Source: Kocuria massiliensis (lineage in GTDB: Bacteria > Actinomycetota > Actinomycetes > Actinomycetales > Micrococcaceae). Taken from it: 64,000 nt of DNA. A program made the position numbers and the translations under genes. How positions within the stretch are numbered: the stretch's first letter is position 1; each line of letters starts with the position of its first letter. Below the pieces are notes generated by a model, which saw nothing but the letters and a program-made list of their open reading frames with translations, was not told the origin of the DNA and searched no databases. This document shows positions 29,391-39,030 of this stretch, in pieces. The DNA is taken from positions 1 through 64,000 of the forward strand of contig NZ_LT835160.1 of assembly GCF_900169715.1 (NCBI RefSeq), written 5' to 3'.

Positions 29391-29792
29391 CTAGCGGTTC
29401 GAAATCACCGGCACGATGAGACGCTGTCCCGGGTTGAGATTTCCACTGGTCAGATCATTCAAATCATCGATCTGACTGATGATCTTTCGGGTGTCGCCAC
29501 CCGGGTCAACCTCTGACGCAATCTCCCACAGCGTTTCCCCGCTCCCCACGACGACAGTTTCGGTACCCCGACCTTCCGAGGACCCGCTGGCCGTGGCAGC
29601 CGCCGAGGCCAGGAAAAGCATGACGACGGCGGCCACACACAACGTCAGCGCGATGGTCGGAAGACCAATGAAGAGGAACCTTCCCCTGCGAGTGAGGGTC
29701 AGGTGACCACTGTTCGAACGGCGAGCGACTTCCGAGACAGTGGAGTGGTTCGTCAATTCCGCGGAACGCGGGGCGGCGAGTGCGGTACGCAT
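29391..29792 (-). CDS. LysM-domain membrane protein, putative SOS cell-division inhibitor
   Basis: A 133-residue single-pass protein. A polar cytoplasmic N-terminus (1-38) leads to a transmembrane helix (about 41-65). The outside C-terminus carries one LysM peptidoglycan-binding domain (about 80-130: VGSGETLWEIASEV...NLNPGQRLIVP). Start at ATG 29792 behind AGGAGG; the longer frame crosses the regulatory region. It is divergent from lexA with three LexA-type boxes between. In mycobacteria the gene divergent from lexA (Rv2719c/ChiZ) has the same topology and is an SOS-induced division inhibitor, as DivS is in corynebacteria. By position, topology and operators I infer that role. Confidence 0.85.
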   Translation of the reverse strand: MRTALAAPRSAELTNHSTVSEVARRSNSGHLTLTRRGRFLFIGLPTIALTLCVAAVVMLFLASAAATASGSSEGRGTETVVVGSGETLWEIASEVDPGGDTRKIISQIDDLNDLTSGNLNPGQRLIVPVISNR

Positions 29793-29829
29793 CGAATGCT
29801 TCCTCCTGTAGATCGCGAGTGATCCAGAT

Positions 29830-29908
29830 TCGAATATGTGTTCTAGTTCGTACATCTGTTCTACCAAATAATTCGAACACTGTCGACAAAAATAGAACAC
29901 ATGTTTGA
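29830..29908. promoter_or_regulatory. LexA (SOS) boxes between the LysM gene and lexA
   Basis: Three sites fit the actinobacterial consensus TCGAAC-N4-GTTCGA at about 10 of 12 positions: TCGAATATGTGTTCTA (29830-29845), TCGTACATCTGTTCTA (29848-29863) and TAGAACACATGTTTGA (29893-29908). A perfect half-site TCGAAC lies at 29873. Clustered operators in a divergent lexA promoter point to autoregulation of lexA and SOS induction of the LysM gene. Confidence 0.82.
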
Positions 29909-30068
29909 TTTGCCACCTTGACTGGCCTAGCCTGAGGGGTGACATGTCGGTTCGGCCGACGATCTTCGAATACCGGATCATTTATCCGTCATTCGTCGTC
30001 AGCGCCGGTCGTACTCCCAGTACACACAGGGGGACTGACAACTTAAGAACCCAGGGAAGGACGACCCG

Positions 30069-30782
30069 GTGGCCCCCCAGCTTCCTCAACAGGCCAAACC
30101 GCTCACACCGCGCCAGCGGAAGATCCTCGAGGCCATCTCTTCCTCGATCGCAACCCACGGCTATCCACCGTCCATGCGGGAAATTGGCGACCTCGTGGGA
30201 CTGTCGAGTCTTTCGAGCGTGACCCACCAACTGACTCGACTTGAAACTCTGGGTCTCATCCGTCGAGACCCCAAGCGTCCCCGCGCCATCGAAGTTCTCT
30301 GCGATATGCCGCTCCCCCAGGACGGCATCCCGACATTTGGTGCGGGTTCGTCGAGTGACCAGGCGGAAGCGGACGTCGTCGAGCTCTTCCCTGCATCTGA
30401 GAATGAAGACACTGCACGTGTGCCGCTTGTGGGCAGCATCGCGGCTGGTGTGCCGATCACCGCGGAGCAGCACGTCGAAGACGTGATCCCTTTGCCGCGG
30501 CAACTGGTCGGCCAGGGCCAGCTCTTCATGCTGAAGGTCCGGGGCGATTCCATGGTTGAGGCAGCCATCTGCGACGGCGACTGGGTAGTCGTCCGACAGC
30601 AGAACACGGCCAATAACGGAGATATCGTGGCCGCGCTCTTGGATGAGGAAGCCACCGTCAAAACGTTCCGTCAGCGAGACGGGCATACCTGGCTCCTGCC
30701 CCAAAACCGCCAATACGAGCCGATCCTCGGTGACTATGCGACCATCATGGGCAAGGTCGTCTCGGTCCTTCGGTCGATCTAG
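30069..30782 (+). CDS. lexA: LexA repressor
   Basis: SOS master repressor that cleaves itself when RecA filaments form. The 237-residue protein has the N-terminal winged helix (about 12-72; [19 protein letters not shown]) and the S24 peptidase domain with the Ala126-Gly127 cleavage site in GSIAAGVPI, nucleophile Ser161 in RGDSM and Lys198 in TVKTF. The GTG at 30069 has GAAGGAC upstream. Boxes at 29830-29908 fit autorepression; recA in this window also has a box. Confidence 0.97.
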   Translation: MAPQLPQQAKPLTPRQRKILEAISSSIATHGYPPSMREIGDLVGLSSLSSVTHQLTRLETLGLIRRDPKRPRAIEVLCDMPLPQDGIPTFGAGSSSDQAEADVVELFPASENEDTARVPLVGSIAAGVPITAEQHVEDVIPLPRQLVGQGQLFMLKVRGDSMVEAAICDGDWVVVRQQNTANNGDIVAALLDEEATVKTFRQRDGHTWLLPQNRQYEPILGDYATIMGKVVSVLRSI

Positions 30783-30801
30783 CTTTTGGCGTCGGTCAGC
30801 A

Positions 30802-30835
30802 AAGGCCCTCGGCACAGTGATGTGCCGAGGGCCTT
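30802..30835 (+). terminator. Terminator after lexA
   Basis: AAGGCCCTCGGCAC and its perfect complement (30822-30835) form a 14-bp stem with a six-base loop, 20 bases past the lexA stop. The convergent helicase gene ends at 30882, so it may serve both strands. Confidence 0.85.
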
Positions 30836-30881
30836 GTGCTCTGGACGACGGAGATGGTGATTCCGTGCGTCGTCAGCCTGC

Positions 30882-32942
30882 TTAGTCCGACGAGTGTTCC
30901 GCTAGCCTTCGCAAAGCCGCAGTCACCGTCGGCAGACGATCCGTGGTCCATAAGGGAGGCAGAGCCCCACGGAGAAATCCTCCGTAGCGCGCCGTCGCCA
31001 GACGAGAGTCCAAGACGGCGACGACGCCGCGATCCCCCTGGGACCGGATGAGGCGTCCGGCGCCTTGGGCCAGACGAATCGCGGCGTGATACGCCGAAAC
31101 CGCCATGAAACCATTTCCCCCATTCGAGCTCACCGCGCGCGCCCGTGCCGAGGAGAGGGGGTCATCGGGACGCGGGAAGGGGATGCGGTCGATCATCACC
31201 AATCGACAGGACGACCCTGGTACATCGACCCCTTGCCAGAGACTCATGGTTCCAAAGAGACATGCGTCCTCGTCTTCGGTGAATTCCTTCACGAGCCCTC
31301 GGAGCGAGGATTCCCCCTGAACCAACACGTGCACATCGGAGTTTTGACGCACGTACTCGGCCGCTTGTTCGGCACCGCGTTTGGAGGAAAACAGCCCTAA
31401 TGCACCGCCTCCGGAAGCTTCCACCAGTTGGAGGATCCGTTCGAGCTGTTCTTCGGAAACTCCACGTGCAGGTTTGGGCAGGTCCGCCGCCATATACAGC
31501 ATCCCCTGCTTGGGGTAGTCGAAAGGCGAACCGACATCGAGCCCTTCCCAGGACGGGGCCTTCTCCCCTTTGAGGCCCAAAGACCCCGCAACGGCGTCGA
31601 AAGATTGCCCGATCGAGAGCGTCGCGGAGGTGAGAACCACTGTTCTGTCCTCGAATAGCCCCTCTCGCAATCGGGAGGCCACAGACAAAGGAGCCACATG
31701 TATCGTCGCCGGGTCCGTATCCGCCGCTGCGACGTACCCACGCCCAGGCTCCCATCCCCCCACTCGGCTAAGCCACACGACTTCAAAGACGCCGTCCGCC
31801 CCGAGAGTACGCTCGGCGAGCTCGAGAATTTCCGTCAACCGTGCACGGGCCATTTGACGTCCGGCGTCGGAATCCTTGGCTTCTGGCTTGGTGTCAGACA
31901 AGGCCGCCCTAGCCGCATCCCGGGTGAGTTCCATGGCCCGTTGGAGATCTGGGGTGAGCCCCTGAGGCATGAGTTCGGCAGGTTTGCCAGTGCACGCGGC
32001 GTCGAGGGCCTCCGCGGCAGACTGAAGGGGCTCAAAGGCTGCAGAAGTATTTTTCCGGACCGCGCGAGCAGCCGAACGCACCATGACCGGAGATATTGCC
32101 CCCGTCACGGCCCCGGTCACCCGGTCCACGAGTTCGTGGGCTTCATCGACGATCACGGTGTCGTGCTCCGGCAAGACCCCAATCCCCTCGAAGGCGTTGA
32201 TCGCCAACAACGCGTGATTGGTAATGATGACGTCGGCCTCGCCCGCTTTGTGGCGAGCGAGCTCCGAGAAGCATTCCTCGACCAACGGACATTTTCGGCC
32301 AAGACATTCCGAAGCCGTCACGGAAACCTGCCGCCACGCCTTGTCCGAGACACCCGGAAGAAGCTCGTCGCGGTCACCGGTATCAGAGGATTCGGCCCAT
32401 GACCTCAACCTCACGACCTCTTCCGCAAGACTCGAACCGGCCTGGTCCGGATGCCCCGAAGCCTTCGCGCCCTCGGAGTTCAGCGAGAAGAGGGCGTTCG
32501 GGTCTTCTTCGTCCGGATAACCACCTTCCAATTTGTGAAGACACACGTAGTTATTGCGCCCCTTCAACAACGCAACATCCACGGGGCGTTCCAGTTGGTC
32601 GTCCAGTGTTTCGAGTAAGCGGGGTAGGTCCCGATTGACGATTTGCGACTGCAACGCGAGCGTCGCCGTCGCAACAACGATGGGAGACTCCGACTCGATG
32701 GAGTGACGAATGGCCGGCACCAAATAGGCAAGCGATTTTCCCGTCCCCGTACCTGCCTGAACCAGCAGATGACGCTGCGTCTCCAGCGCTTGAGCCACGT
32801 GCGCGGCCATGTTCCGCTGGCCGTCTCGGCGTTGCCCTCCCGTGCGTTCAACGGCCACGTCGAGCAATTCGAGGGTGTCCTTGGCACCGGGCAAGGTTTC
32901 GGGTTCGCTGCCTTGTGGCGCGACGATATTCTCACGGTTCAC
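30882..32942 (-). CDS. DinG/XPD-family ATP-dependent DNA helicase
   Basis: A 686-residue superfamily 2 helicase with 5'-3' polarity expected. It has Walker A QAGTGTGKS near residue 62, four cysteines in the region around CLGRKCPLVEEC that could hold an iron-sulfur cluster, NHALLAINA, VIVDEAHEL (DEAH box), and C-terminal motifs FGTMSLWQGVDVPG and QGAGRLIRSQGDRG. DinG enzymes resolve R-loops and G-quadruplexes. The gene starts just after the hflX stop; GTG at 32942 (AGGGG ten bases before) or GTG at 32951 are both possible. I saw no LexA box near it, so SOS control is not supported. Confidence 0.88.
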   Translation of the reverse strand: MNRENIVAPQGSEPETLPGAKDTLELLDVAVERTGGQRRDGQRNMAAHVAQALETQRHLLVQAGTGTGKSLAYLVPAIRHSIESESPIVVATATLALQSQIVNRDLPRLLETLDDQLERPVDVALLKGRNNYVCLHKLEGGYPDEEDPNALFSLNSEGAKASGHPDQAGSSLAEEVVRLRSWAESSDTGDRDELLPGVSDKAWRQVSVTASECLGRKCPLVEECFSELARHKAGEADVIITNHALLAINAFEGIGVLPEHDTVIVDEAHELVDRVTGAVTGAISPVMVRSAARAVRKNTSAAFEPLQSAAEALDAACTGKPAELMPQGLTPDLQRAMELTRDAARAALSDTKPEAKDSDAGRQMARARLTEILELAERTLGADGVFEVVWLSRVGGWEPGRGYVAAADTDPATIHVAPLSVASRLREGLFEDRTVVLTSATLSIGQSFDAVAGSLGLKGEKAPSWEGLDVGSPFDYPKQGMLYMAADLPKPARGVSEEQLERILQLVEASGGGALGLFSSKRGAEQAAEYVRQNSDVHVLVQGESSLRGLVKEFTEDEDACLFGTMSLWQGVDVPGSSCRLVMIDRIPFPRPDDPLSSARARAVSSNGGNGFMAVSAYHAAIRLAQGAGRLIRSQGDRGVVAVLDSRLATARYGGFLRGALPPLWTTDRLPTVTAALRRLAEHSSD

Positions 32943-32955
32943 CGAGTCCACGCCC

Positions 32956-34518
32956 CTACTCGGATGCGACAACGAAGTCGTGAAGCTCCGCGGCCATATC
33001 CGCACGCACGAGGACCGTGAGCCGTGTGCCATTCTCGTGGAACTCGGTCTCGAGGATCTCGGCGTCCCACGAGTGAAGGCGTGAAACTACTTCGCCATGG
33101 GTATAGGGCACGAGAAGTTCCATCCGCACGTCCGGCCGCGGGATGCTCTCCGAGATGAGTTGCTTGAGTTCTTCGATGCCCTCCCCAGTTCGCGCAGAGA
33201 CCACGGCGTGTTGCGGTTCACGCTGACGGAGACGTTCGACGACGAAGGGGTCTGCGGCATCGGCCTTATTCAGAACGATGATCTCCGGTACGTCATGGGC
33301 ATCGACATCCGCCAACACTTCACGGACGGCACGGATCTGTCCCTCCGGCTCGGGGTGCGAGACATCCACGACGTGCAGTAAGACGTCGGCGTCCGCGACT
33401 TCTTCCAAAGTGGACCGAAAGGCCTCGACAAGCTGAGTCGGCAACGACCGCACAAAACCCACGGTGTCCGAGAGCGTATAGCCAATTCCGTCGGGTGTCT
33501 CGGCCTTGCGGACGGTCGGATCCAACGTAGCGAACAGGGCGTTCTCTACGAGAACCCCTGCATCGGTCAGCCGATTCAGCAGTGACGATTTGCCGGCGTT
33601 GGTGTATCCCGCAATGGCGACCGAGGGGACATGATTCCGACGCCTGTTCAACCGTTTCGTTTCTCGAGCCGGCTTCATGGCGGCAATTTCACGGCGTAGC
33701 TTGGCCATCCGGCCACGAATGCGGCGTCGGTCCAGCTCGATCTTGGTTTCACCGGGACCGCGGGAACCGATACCCTCGCCGCCAGCGGCACGACCACCAG
33801 CCTGACGGGACATGGAATCGCCCCAACCGCGGAGCCTGGGTAACAGGTATTCCAACTGCGCAAGCTCCACCTGAGCCTTGCCCTCGCGAGACTTCGCATG
33901 CTGGGCAAAAATGTCCAGGATGAGCGCGGTGCGGTCGATGACCTTGACCTTGACGATGTCCTCCAGTCCGCGCCTCTGCGAGGGTGCCAACTCGGAATCG
34001 ACGATCACGGTGTCGGCTCCCGTCGATTTCACGATCTCTTGGAGCTCTTGGGCCTTCCCGGAACCGAGGAAGGTACCCGGATCAGGCTTGAGGCGCCGCT
34101 GCACGAGCCCGTCCAGCACCTCGGAACCAGCAGTTTCTGCAAGGGCCGCAAGCTCTCGAAGGGAGTCTTCGGCTTCTCGTTGGGTTCCCTCCGACCAAAT
34201 ACCCGCGAGGACCACCCGTTCAAGGCGAAGCTGGCGGTACTCGACTTCGGTCACGTCTTCGAGCTCGGTCGAGAGTCCCTGGACTCGTCGCAAGGCCCGA
34301 CGTTCGTCAAGTTCTTGTTGGTCCCCGTCGGCCTCGGTGTGACGTGTGCCTTCTTCGGCCAGTTCGGGCGCTTTATGCGCGAGGATCGAGGAATCACGTT
34401 CCTCGTCGGACGAGATACGCCCGAGGACTCGATCCACCGATGCCCTCAGCCGAGCATCACTCGGCGTGGAATCGCCGGAGTTGAGGTGGGATGATCCTGA
34501 GGTGTTGTCTTGGGGCAT
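32956..34518 (-). CDS. hflX: Ribosome-associated GTPase HflX
   Basis: A GTPase that splits stalled or heat-damaged ribosomes. The 520-residue protein has an extended N-terminus (1-90), the HflX nucleotide-binding-like domain (about 120-235, GTFLGSGKAQELQ and DTVIVDSELAPSQRRGLE), the glycine-rich linker (GRAAGGEGIGSRGPGETKIE) and the G domain with G1 AGYTNAGKSS, G3 DTVGFVRSLP and G4 NKAD. ATG 34518 has AAGAAAGG upstream; 72 extra codons open upstream are not conserved-looking. It is followed at once by the DinG-like helicase. Confidence 0.94.
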   Translation of the reverse strand: MPQDNTSGSSHLNSGDSTPSDARLRASVDRVLGRISSDEERDSSILAHKAPELAEEGTRHTEADGDQQELDERRALRRVQGLSTELEDVTEVEYRQLRLERVVLAGIWSEGTQREAEDSLRELAALAETAGSEVLDGLVQRRLKPDPGTFLGSGKAQELQEIVKSTGADTVIVDSELAPSQRRGLEDIVKVKVIDRTALILDIFAQHAKSREGKAQVELAQLEYLLPRLRGWGDSMSRQAGGRAAGGEGIGSRGPGETKIELDRRRIRGRMAKLRREIAAMKPARETKRLNRRRNHVPSVAIAGYTNAGKSSLLNRLTDAGVLVENALFATLDPTVRKAETPDGIGYTLSDTVGFVRSLPTQLVEAFRSTLEEVADADVLLHVVDVSHPEPEGQIRAVREVLADVDAHDVPEIIVLNKADAADPFVVERLRQREPQHAVVSARTGEGIEELKQLISESIPRPDVRMELLVPYTHGEVVSRLHSWDAEILETEFHENGTRLTVLVRADMAAELHDFVVASE

Positions 34519-34685
34519 AATGCCTTTCTTGAGAACGTAGCGGATTCTGCCCGCCACGGTAGTATTCGGTAATTCTATCGGGAACGTTGAGCGATTGGGG
34601 CTCGGCGGGACGGTTGTGGATGAACGCTCGTCCGCATCCGATCTGCGGAAACGCAAAGCCACCCCATGCCGTAAAATCGGGCAAC

Positions 34686-35291
34686 ATGGCCGAGCACTAC
34701 TTTTCATCCCACGATGGGGAAACCACCCGCACAATCCCCCTGAAGGTCGAGCTCGACGGCGTCGGCAGAGATTTGGTGACCGCTCCAGGTGTCTTCAGCC
34801 CGAAAGGCCTCGACAAAGGAACGGCCGTCCTTCTCAAAGAAGTCCCTGAACCTCAGGGAAATTCCCTCCTGGATATCGGTTGCGGTTGGGGCCCCATCAC
34901 GCTGAGCCTGGCCCTCCGACGCCCGACCGCCAAGGTGCTCGGTATCGATGTCAACCAGCGAAGCCTCGACCTGACGCGGAGAAACGCCGAGTTGTTAGGC
35001 CTGACCAATGTTTCGGTCGGCCTCCCTGAAGACATCGCTCCGGACCAGCGATTCGACACGATCTGGTCCAACCCACCCATCCGGGTCGGAAAGGATGTTC
35101 TCCACGACATCCTTCTCACGTGGTTACCTCGGCTATCCCCGGGAGGACACGCGTACCTCGTCGTCCAAAAGAATCTTGGAGCTGACTCATTGATGCCTTG
35201 GATGAGCCAACATCTCGACGACTCCTTTGCGGTAACACGGTATGCGACCTCCAAAGGATTCAGGATCCTCCACGTCGAACGCGACCGCTGA
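34686..35291 (+). CDS. Class I SAM-dependent methyltransferase, RsmC/RlmG-like
   Basis: A 201-residue methyltransferase. Residues 10-55 form a short N-terminal part; then the SAM motif LLDIGCGWGPITLSLAL (about 60-76), the acidic LGIDVNQRSLDLTRRN, and the catalytic motif WSNPPIRVGK (NPPI type), which marks N6-adenine or N2-guanine methylation of rRNA. I infer rRNA guanine methylation. ATG 34686 has no good Shine-Dalgarno sequence; TAAAAT lies eight bases before, allowing a leaderless transcript. It is divergent from hflX and convergent with dapF. Confidence 0.87.
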   Translation: MAEHYFSSHDGETTRTIPLKVELDGVGRDLVTAPGVFSPKGLDKGTAVLLKEVPEPQGNSLLDIGCGWGPITLSLALRRPTAKVLGIDVNQRSLDLTRRNAELLGLTNVSVGLPEDIAPDQRFDTIWSNPPIRVGKDVLHDILLTWLPRLSPGGHAYLVVQKNLGADSLMPWMSQHLDDSFAVTRYATSKGFRILHVERDR

Positions 35292-35321
35292 CCGCGTCAG
35301 AGACGAGAAGCCAACCCATCG

Positions 35322-36338
35322 TCACATCAGGACGACCCGACCCACGAGAGTCGCCGGGCCGGAGAGCACAATGTGTTCGAGGTCGTCCGGGCCCAGAACG
35401 AAGGTCGCCCCCAGAGAACCCCCGGGCACATCGATGATCCATTCATCCGGTGCATCCTCTCCCGCCCAGAAACGTGTGGCGGCCGCGGCGGCGCATGCTC
35501 CAGTACCGCAGGACTGTGTCTCCCCCGACCCGCGTTCATGGACGCGCATCGCGATGCGACCAATGGTTTCGCTTTCATCAGAATCGAGAGGAACCACGAA
35601 CTCGACGTTTGTTCCGCCGTCGGGGTGGGGTCTGACCGTCGGGGCACTTTCCAGTCCGAGCTTTTCGAGCTTTTCTTCCCCCGCCAGAGCAACCACGGTG
35701 TGTGGGTTACCCATGGTGATTGAGAGCCCGGGTCGCGGCGTCTTGAGTCCACGAGCGGTCACGAGGGCGTCAGATCCGGAAGAACGGGCCTCTTCGCCGT
35801 CGATGAATCCCCAAGCTCCCATGTCGACGGCATATCCCGAGGCCACACGGGCCACCGTCTTGGCCCCATCTCGGGTACCGATGGTGAGGGACTGCCCTTC
35901 CTCCAGGCTCACGAGGCCCTCGTGGATCAAATAGTGGACGAAGGCGCGGACGCCGTTTCCACACATTTCCGACAGCGAGCCATCGCTATTTCGGTAGTCC
36001 ATGAACCACTCGGCGCTCGAGTGTGATTCCACGACGGAACGGCCCTCAGCCAGATGTTCGCTGCGTATGGCTCGGATAAACCCGTCCGCACCGATTCCCT
36101 GATGCCTGTCGCATACGGCGGCCACCAACTCCGCGTCGAGAGCCAAGTTCCCTTCCGGGTCCGTCACGATCACGAAATCGTTACCGGTGCCGTGGGCCTT
36201 CGTCAGCTCGACGCCGGCCAACTCGCCCCAAGGGGAAGCCGATTGGCCCTCAGGCTTGGCTTCATCAGCGGAGCGCGAGGTTGCGGCGTCGTCTTGGGCA
36301 ACGTCGTGGCGTGGGGTTTCAAGGCGATGAGAAGTCAC
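35322..36338 (-). CDS. dapF: Diaminopimelate epimerase
   Basis: PLP-independent epimerase that converts LL- to meso-diaminopimelate for lysine and peptidoglycan. The 338-residue protein has the two catalytic cysteines in EMCGNGVR and QSCGTGACA. KAHGTGNDF is the usual N-terminal signature; the 40 residues before it are a low-complexity extension, so a later start is possible. It follows miaA by nine bases on the same strand, a common actinobacterial order. Confidence 0.94.
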   Translation of the reverse strand: MTSHRLETPRHDVAQDDAATSRSADEAKPEGQSASPWGELAGVELTKAHGTGNDFVIVTDPEGNLALDAELVAAVCDRHQGIGADGFIRAIRSEHLAEGRSVVESHSSAEWFMDYRNSDGSLSEMCGNGVRAFVHYLIHEGLVSLEEGQSLTIGTRDGAKTVARVASGYAVDMGAWGFIDGEEARSSGSDALVTARGLKTPRPGLSITMGNPHTVVALAGEEKLEKLGLESAPTVRPHPDGGTNVEFVVPLDSDESETIGRIAMRVHERGSGETQSCGTGACAAAAATRFWAGEDAPDEWIIDVPGGSLGATFVLGPDDLEHIVLSGPATLVGRVVLM

Positions 36339-36347
36339 CCGATTATG

Positions 36348-37325
36348 TTAGCCCTCGGTTGCCGTGCGGAACAGTTCGACGGCCGCGTTCACGTTCTCGG
36401 CGAAAGGGTCCGTAAAATCCAACCAGTTAATCCGTGGATCGGCCCGGAACCAGGTGATCTGGCGTCGGGCGAATTGGCGCGTCGCGACCATGGTCTCTTC
36501 CGCGGCTTCCGAAACATCCGCTTCGCCGTCGAGCACCCTCAAAAATTGACCGTAACCGAGAGCTTTCGACGCCGTCTTTCCCTCACGCAGCCCTACCTGG
36601 TCCAGTCTTTTGACCTCGTCCAGCAGCCCTTGATCCACCATCGTGTGCACGCGCCGGGCCAACCGCTCGTGAAGTAGGTGGCGGTCACCGTCCAGACCGA
36701 TTTGCAGCGCCGGACGTGCGTACTCGCGCCGTGGCATGAAAGACGAGAAAGGGCGGCCCGTGACCTCGTGGACTTCCAATGCACGAACCAGACGACGGTC
36801 ATCTTTGACCCGGGCGGCAGATTCTGGATCGACGGCTTTCAGACGATCCATGAGGGGACCTCGTCCCCGCGCGGTGAGCTCGTCTTCCAGGCGATGCCGA
36901 ACCTGCGGATCGGTCCCAGGAAATTCCAAGACGTCCAAAGCGGCCCTCACATAGAGCCCGGAGCCGCCCACCACAATGGGCACCTTGCCCCGAGAAATAA
37001 TGTCGTCGAAGAGCTGGCGTGCCATCGTCTGAAAGTCCGCGACCGAAGCCTCGTCTCGTACCTCAAGGATGTCGAGAAGATGATGGGGAATGCCCTCTCG
37101 CTCGGGGAGCGGCAGTTTCGCGGTGCCGATGTCCATGCCCCGATAGAACTGCATCGAATCGGCATTTACTACTTCTCCGCCGATCTCATGCGCCACGGCA
37201 ACCGCAAGGTCAGACTTACCCGTGCCGGTCGGGCCCACCACGGCGAGAACCGGTACGTCGGGCGTCATGGGTGACGAGCCGAGCTTCTCCCCCGTGGGGC
37301 GCTCTTGTTCCTGATCATCACTCAT
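36348..37325 (-). CDS. miaA: tRNA dimethylallyltransferase
   Basis: Adds a dimethylallyl group to A37 of tRNAs reading U-initial codons; MiaB then methylthiolates it. The 325-residue protein has the P-loop [26 protein letters not shown] and the [11 protein letters not shown] motif. I take ATG 37325, behind GGGG, 13 bases after the miaB stop; ATG 37268 is an alternative but lacks a Shine-Dalgarno sequence. It is flanked by miaB and dapF. Confidence 0.94.
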   Translation of the reverse strand: MSDDQEQERPTGEKLGSSPMTPDVPVLAVVGPTGTGKSDLAVAVAHEIGGEVVNADSMQFYRGMDIGTAKLPLPEREGIPHHLLDILEVRDEASVADFQTMARQLFDDIISRGKVPIVVGGSGLYVRAALDVLEFPGTDPQVRHRLEDELTARGRGPLMDRLKAVDPESAARVKDDRRLVRALEVHEVTGRPFSSFMPRREYARPALQIGLDGDRHLLHERLARRVHTMVDQGLLDEVKRLDQVGLREGKTASKALGYGQFLRVLDGEADVSEAAEETMVATRQFARRQITWFRADPRINWLDFTDPFAENVNAAVELFRTATEG

Positions 37326-37338
37326 CAGCCCCACGGCC

Positions 37339-38916
37339 TCAGAGCCCGTTGGGCAGGGAGAGGGAGCCTCGTCGCGGAATGGTCGGCATCCCGAGATTCG
37401 TAGTGCCGGGCTTGCTCTCACCCACGCCGCATGAATCCGCCTGGGAGCGGTCCCACGCGTCACCGGCCCGGGAGCGACGCACGGAGTATTCCTCGGAGGA
37501 TGACGACACCGGGTCAGAAATCAGATGGAACGGAGCCGTCTCCGTAATGGTGAGTGTGACGAGGTCACCCGGGCGCGGCGTCTCCCCGCCTTCCGGGACG
37601 GAGAAATGCACGAGACGTTGATCCTGCGTTCGGCCGGACAAGCGGTGCGTGGCCGCACTCTTGCGACCCGACTCGGCCGAGACCATCACCTCGACTCGAC
37701 GACCGAGTTGCGCGGCGTTCTCTTCGGCGCTGATGCGGTCCTGCAGAGCGGTGAGTCGTTCGTAACGCTCCTGCACCACGTCCTTCGGCACCTGGTTTTC
37801 CATCTCACCGGCCGGAGTTCCCGGCCTGATCGAATACTGGAAGGTGAAGGCGGTGGTAAAACGGGATTTTTCGACGACGTCCAGAGTTGCTTGAAAGTCT
37901 TCTTCGGTCTCCCCGGGGAAGCCCACGATGATGTCGGTCGTAATCGCAGCGTGCGGAATCTTTTCCCGCACCTGGTCGAGGATGCGCAAGAACTTCTTGG
38001 AGCGGTACGACCTGCGCATCGATTTAAGGACTGCGTCGGATCCTGATTGCAGCGGCATGTGCAACACCGGCATGACGTTCGGGGTTTCGGCCATCGCGTC
38101 GATGACGTCCTCGGTAAACGCCGCAGGGTGAGGGCTGGTGAAACGAACCCGTTCGAGGCCTTCGATCTCACCGCAGGCTCGCAGCAGTTTGGAGAATGCC
38201 TGTCGATCTCCAAATTCCACGCCGTAGGAATTGACGTTCTGACCCAGCAAAGTGACCTCGATGGCTCCGTCGTCCACAAGGGCCTGGACCTCGGCCAGGA
38301 TGTCGCCGGGGCGCCGGTCTTTTTCCTTGCCTCGGAGCGAGGGGACGATGCAGAACGTGCAGGTGTTATTACACCCGACGGAAATGGAGACCCAGCCCGA
38401 GTACACCGAATCTCGCTTGGTCGGCAGAGTGGACGGAAAGACCTCAAGAGACTCAAGCAGTTCGGTCGCGGCCTCCTCATTGTGCCGTGAACGCTCGAGC
38501 AAAGTGGGAAGCGAACCAATGTTGTGCGTACCAAAGACGACGTCGACCCACGGGGCCTTTTCGACGATCGTGTCCTGATCCTTCTGTGCCAGACACCCGC
38601 CGACGGCGATTTGCATACCTTCGTTGGCACGCTTGGTGGGCGCCAGCTGGCCTAGGTTGCCGTACAGCTTGTTGTCGGCATTTTCCCGCACGGCGCACGT
38701 ATTAAAGACGACGAGATCGGGCGTTCCTCCGTCATTTGGAATGTATCCCGCAGATTCCAACAGACCCGAGATACGCTCCGAGTCGTGAACGTTCATCTGG
38801 CACCCGAAGGTTCTCACTTCATAGGTACGGTGTTCGCCGGTCCGCCCATCGATACCCGGCATGGGTTGACGGACGTCCGGTGTTTGGCTGCGAGATTCGG
38901 ATGCTAAGACGGTCAC
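37339..38916 (-). CDS. miaB: tRNA-2-methylthio-N6-dimethylallyladenosine synthase
   Basis: Radical-SAM enzyme with two 4Fe-4S clusters that adds the methylthio group at A37. From the GTG at 38916 it has 525 residues. The N-terminal UPF0004 domain carries C39, C74 and C108; the radical-SAM cluster C182-x3-C186-x2-C189 is in CNNTCTFC; the TRAM RNA-binding domain spans about 395-465. The last 60 residues, rich in Ser/Arg/Gly, extend beyond usual MiaB. TACGCT lies six bases before this GTG, so the mRNA may be leaderless; a TTG five codons upstream is the other option. It is divergent from the orphan kinase gene. Confidence 0.93.
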   Translation of the reverse strand: MTVLASESRSQTPDVRQPMPGIDGRTGEHRTYEVRTFGCQMNVHDSERISGLLESAGYIPNDGGTPDLVVFNTCAVRENADNKLYGNLGQLAPTKRANEGMQIAVGGCLAQKDQDTIVEKAPWVDVVFGTHNIGSLPTLLERSRHNEEAATELLESLEVFPSTLPTKRDSVYSGWVSISVGCNNTCTFCIVPSLRGKEKDRRPGDILAEVQALVDDGAIEVTLLGQNVNSYGVEFGDRQAFSKLLRACGEIEGLERVRFTSPHPAAFTEDVIDAMAETPNVMPVLHMPLQSGSDAVLKSMRRSYRSKKFLRILDQVREKIPHAAITTDIIVGFPGETEEDFQATLDVVEKSRFTTAFTFQYSIRPGTPAGEMENQVPKDVVQERYERLTALQDRISAEENAAQLGRRVEVMVSAESGRKSAATHRLSGRTQDQRLVHFSVPEGGETPRPGDLVTLTITETAPFHLISDPVSSSSEEYSVRRSRAGDAWDRSQADSCGVGESKPGTTNLGMPTIPRRGSLSLPNGL

Positions 38917-39030
38917 CGGTCCAGCGTACAAGAATCCGGAAAGCCCGTGGCCCCCAGTTGAGCTCCGTCACCATCGGCACGTGCATGCCCCGTGGAGTGA
39001 AAACTGGGTCGAGGCACGTAGGCTGACCTT

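Noticed and set aside
29982-30815. 277-codon minus-strand frame opposite lexA
   Set aside because: Antisense shadow; lexA has full catalytic residues and upstream operators.
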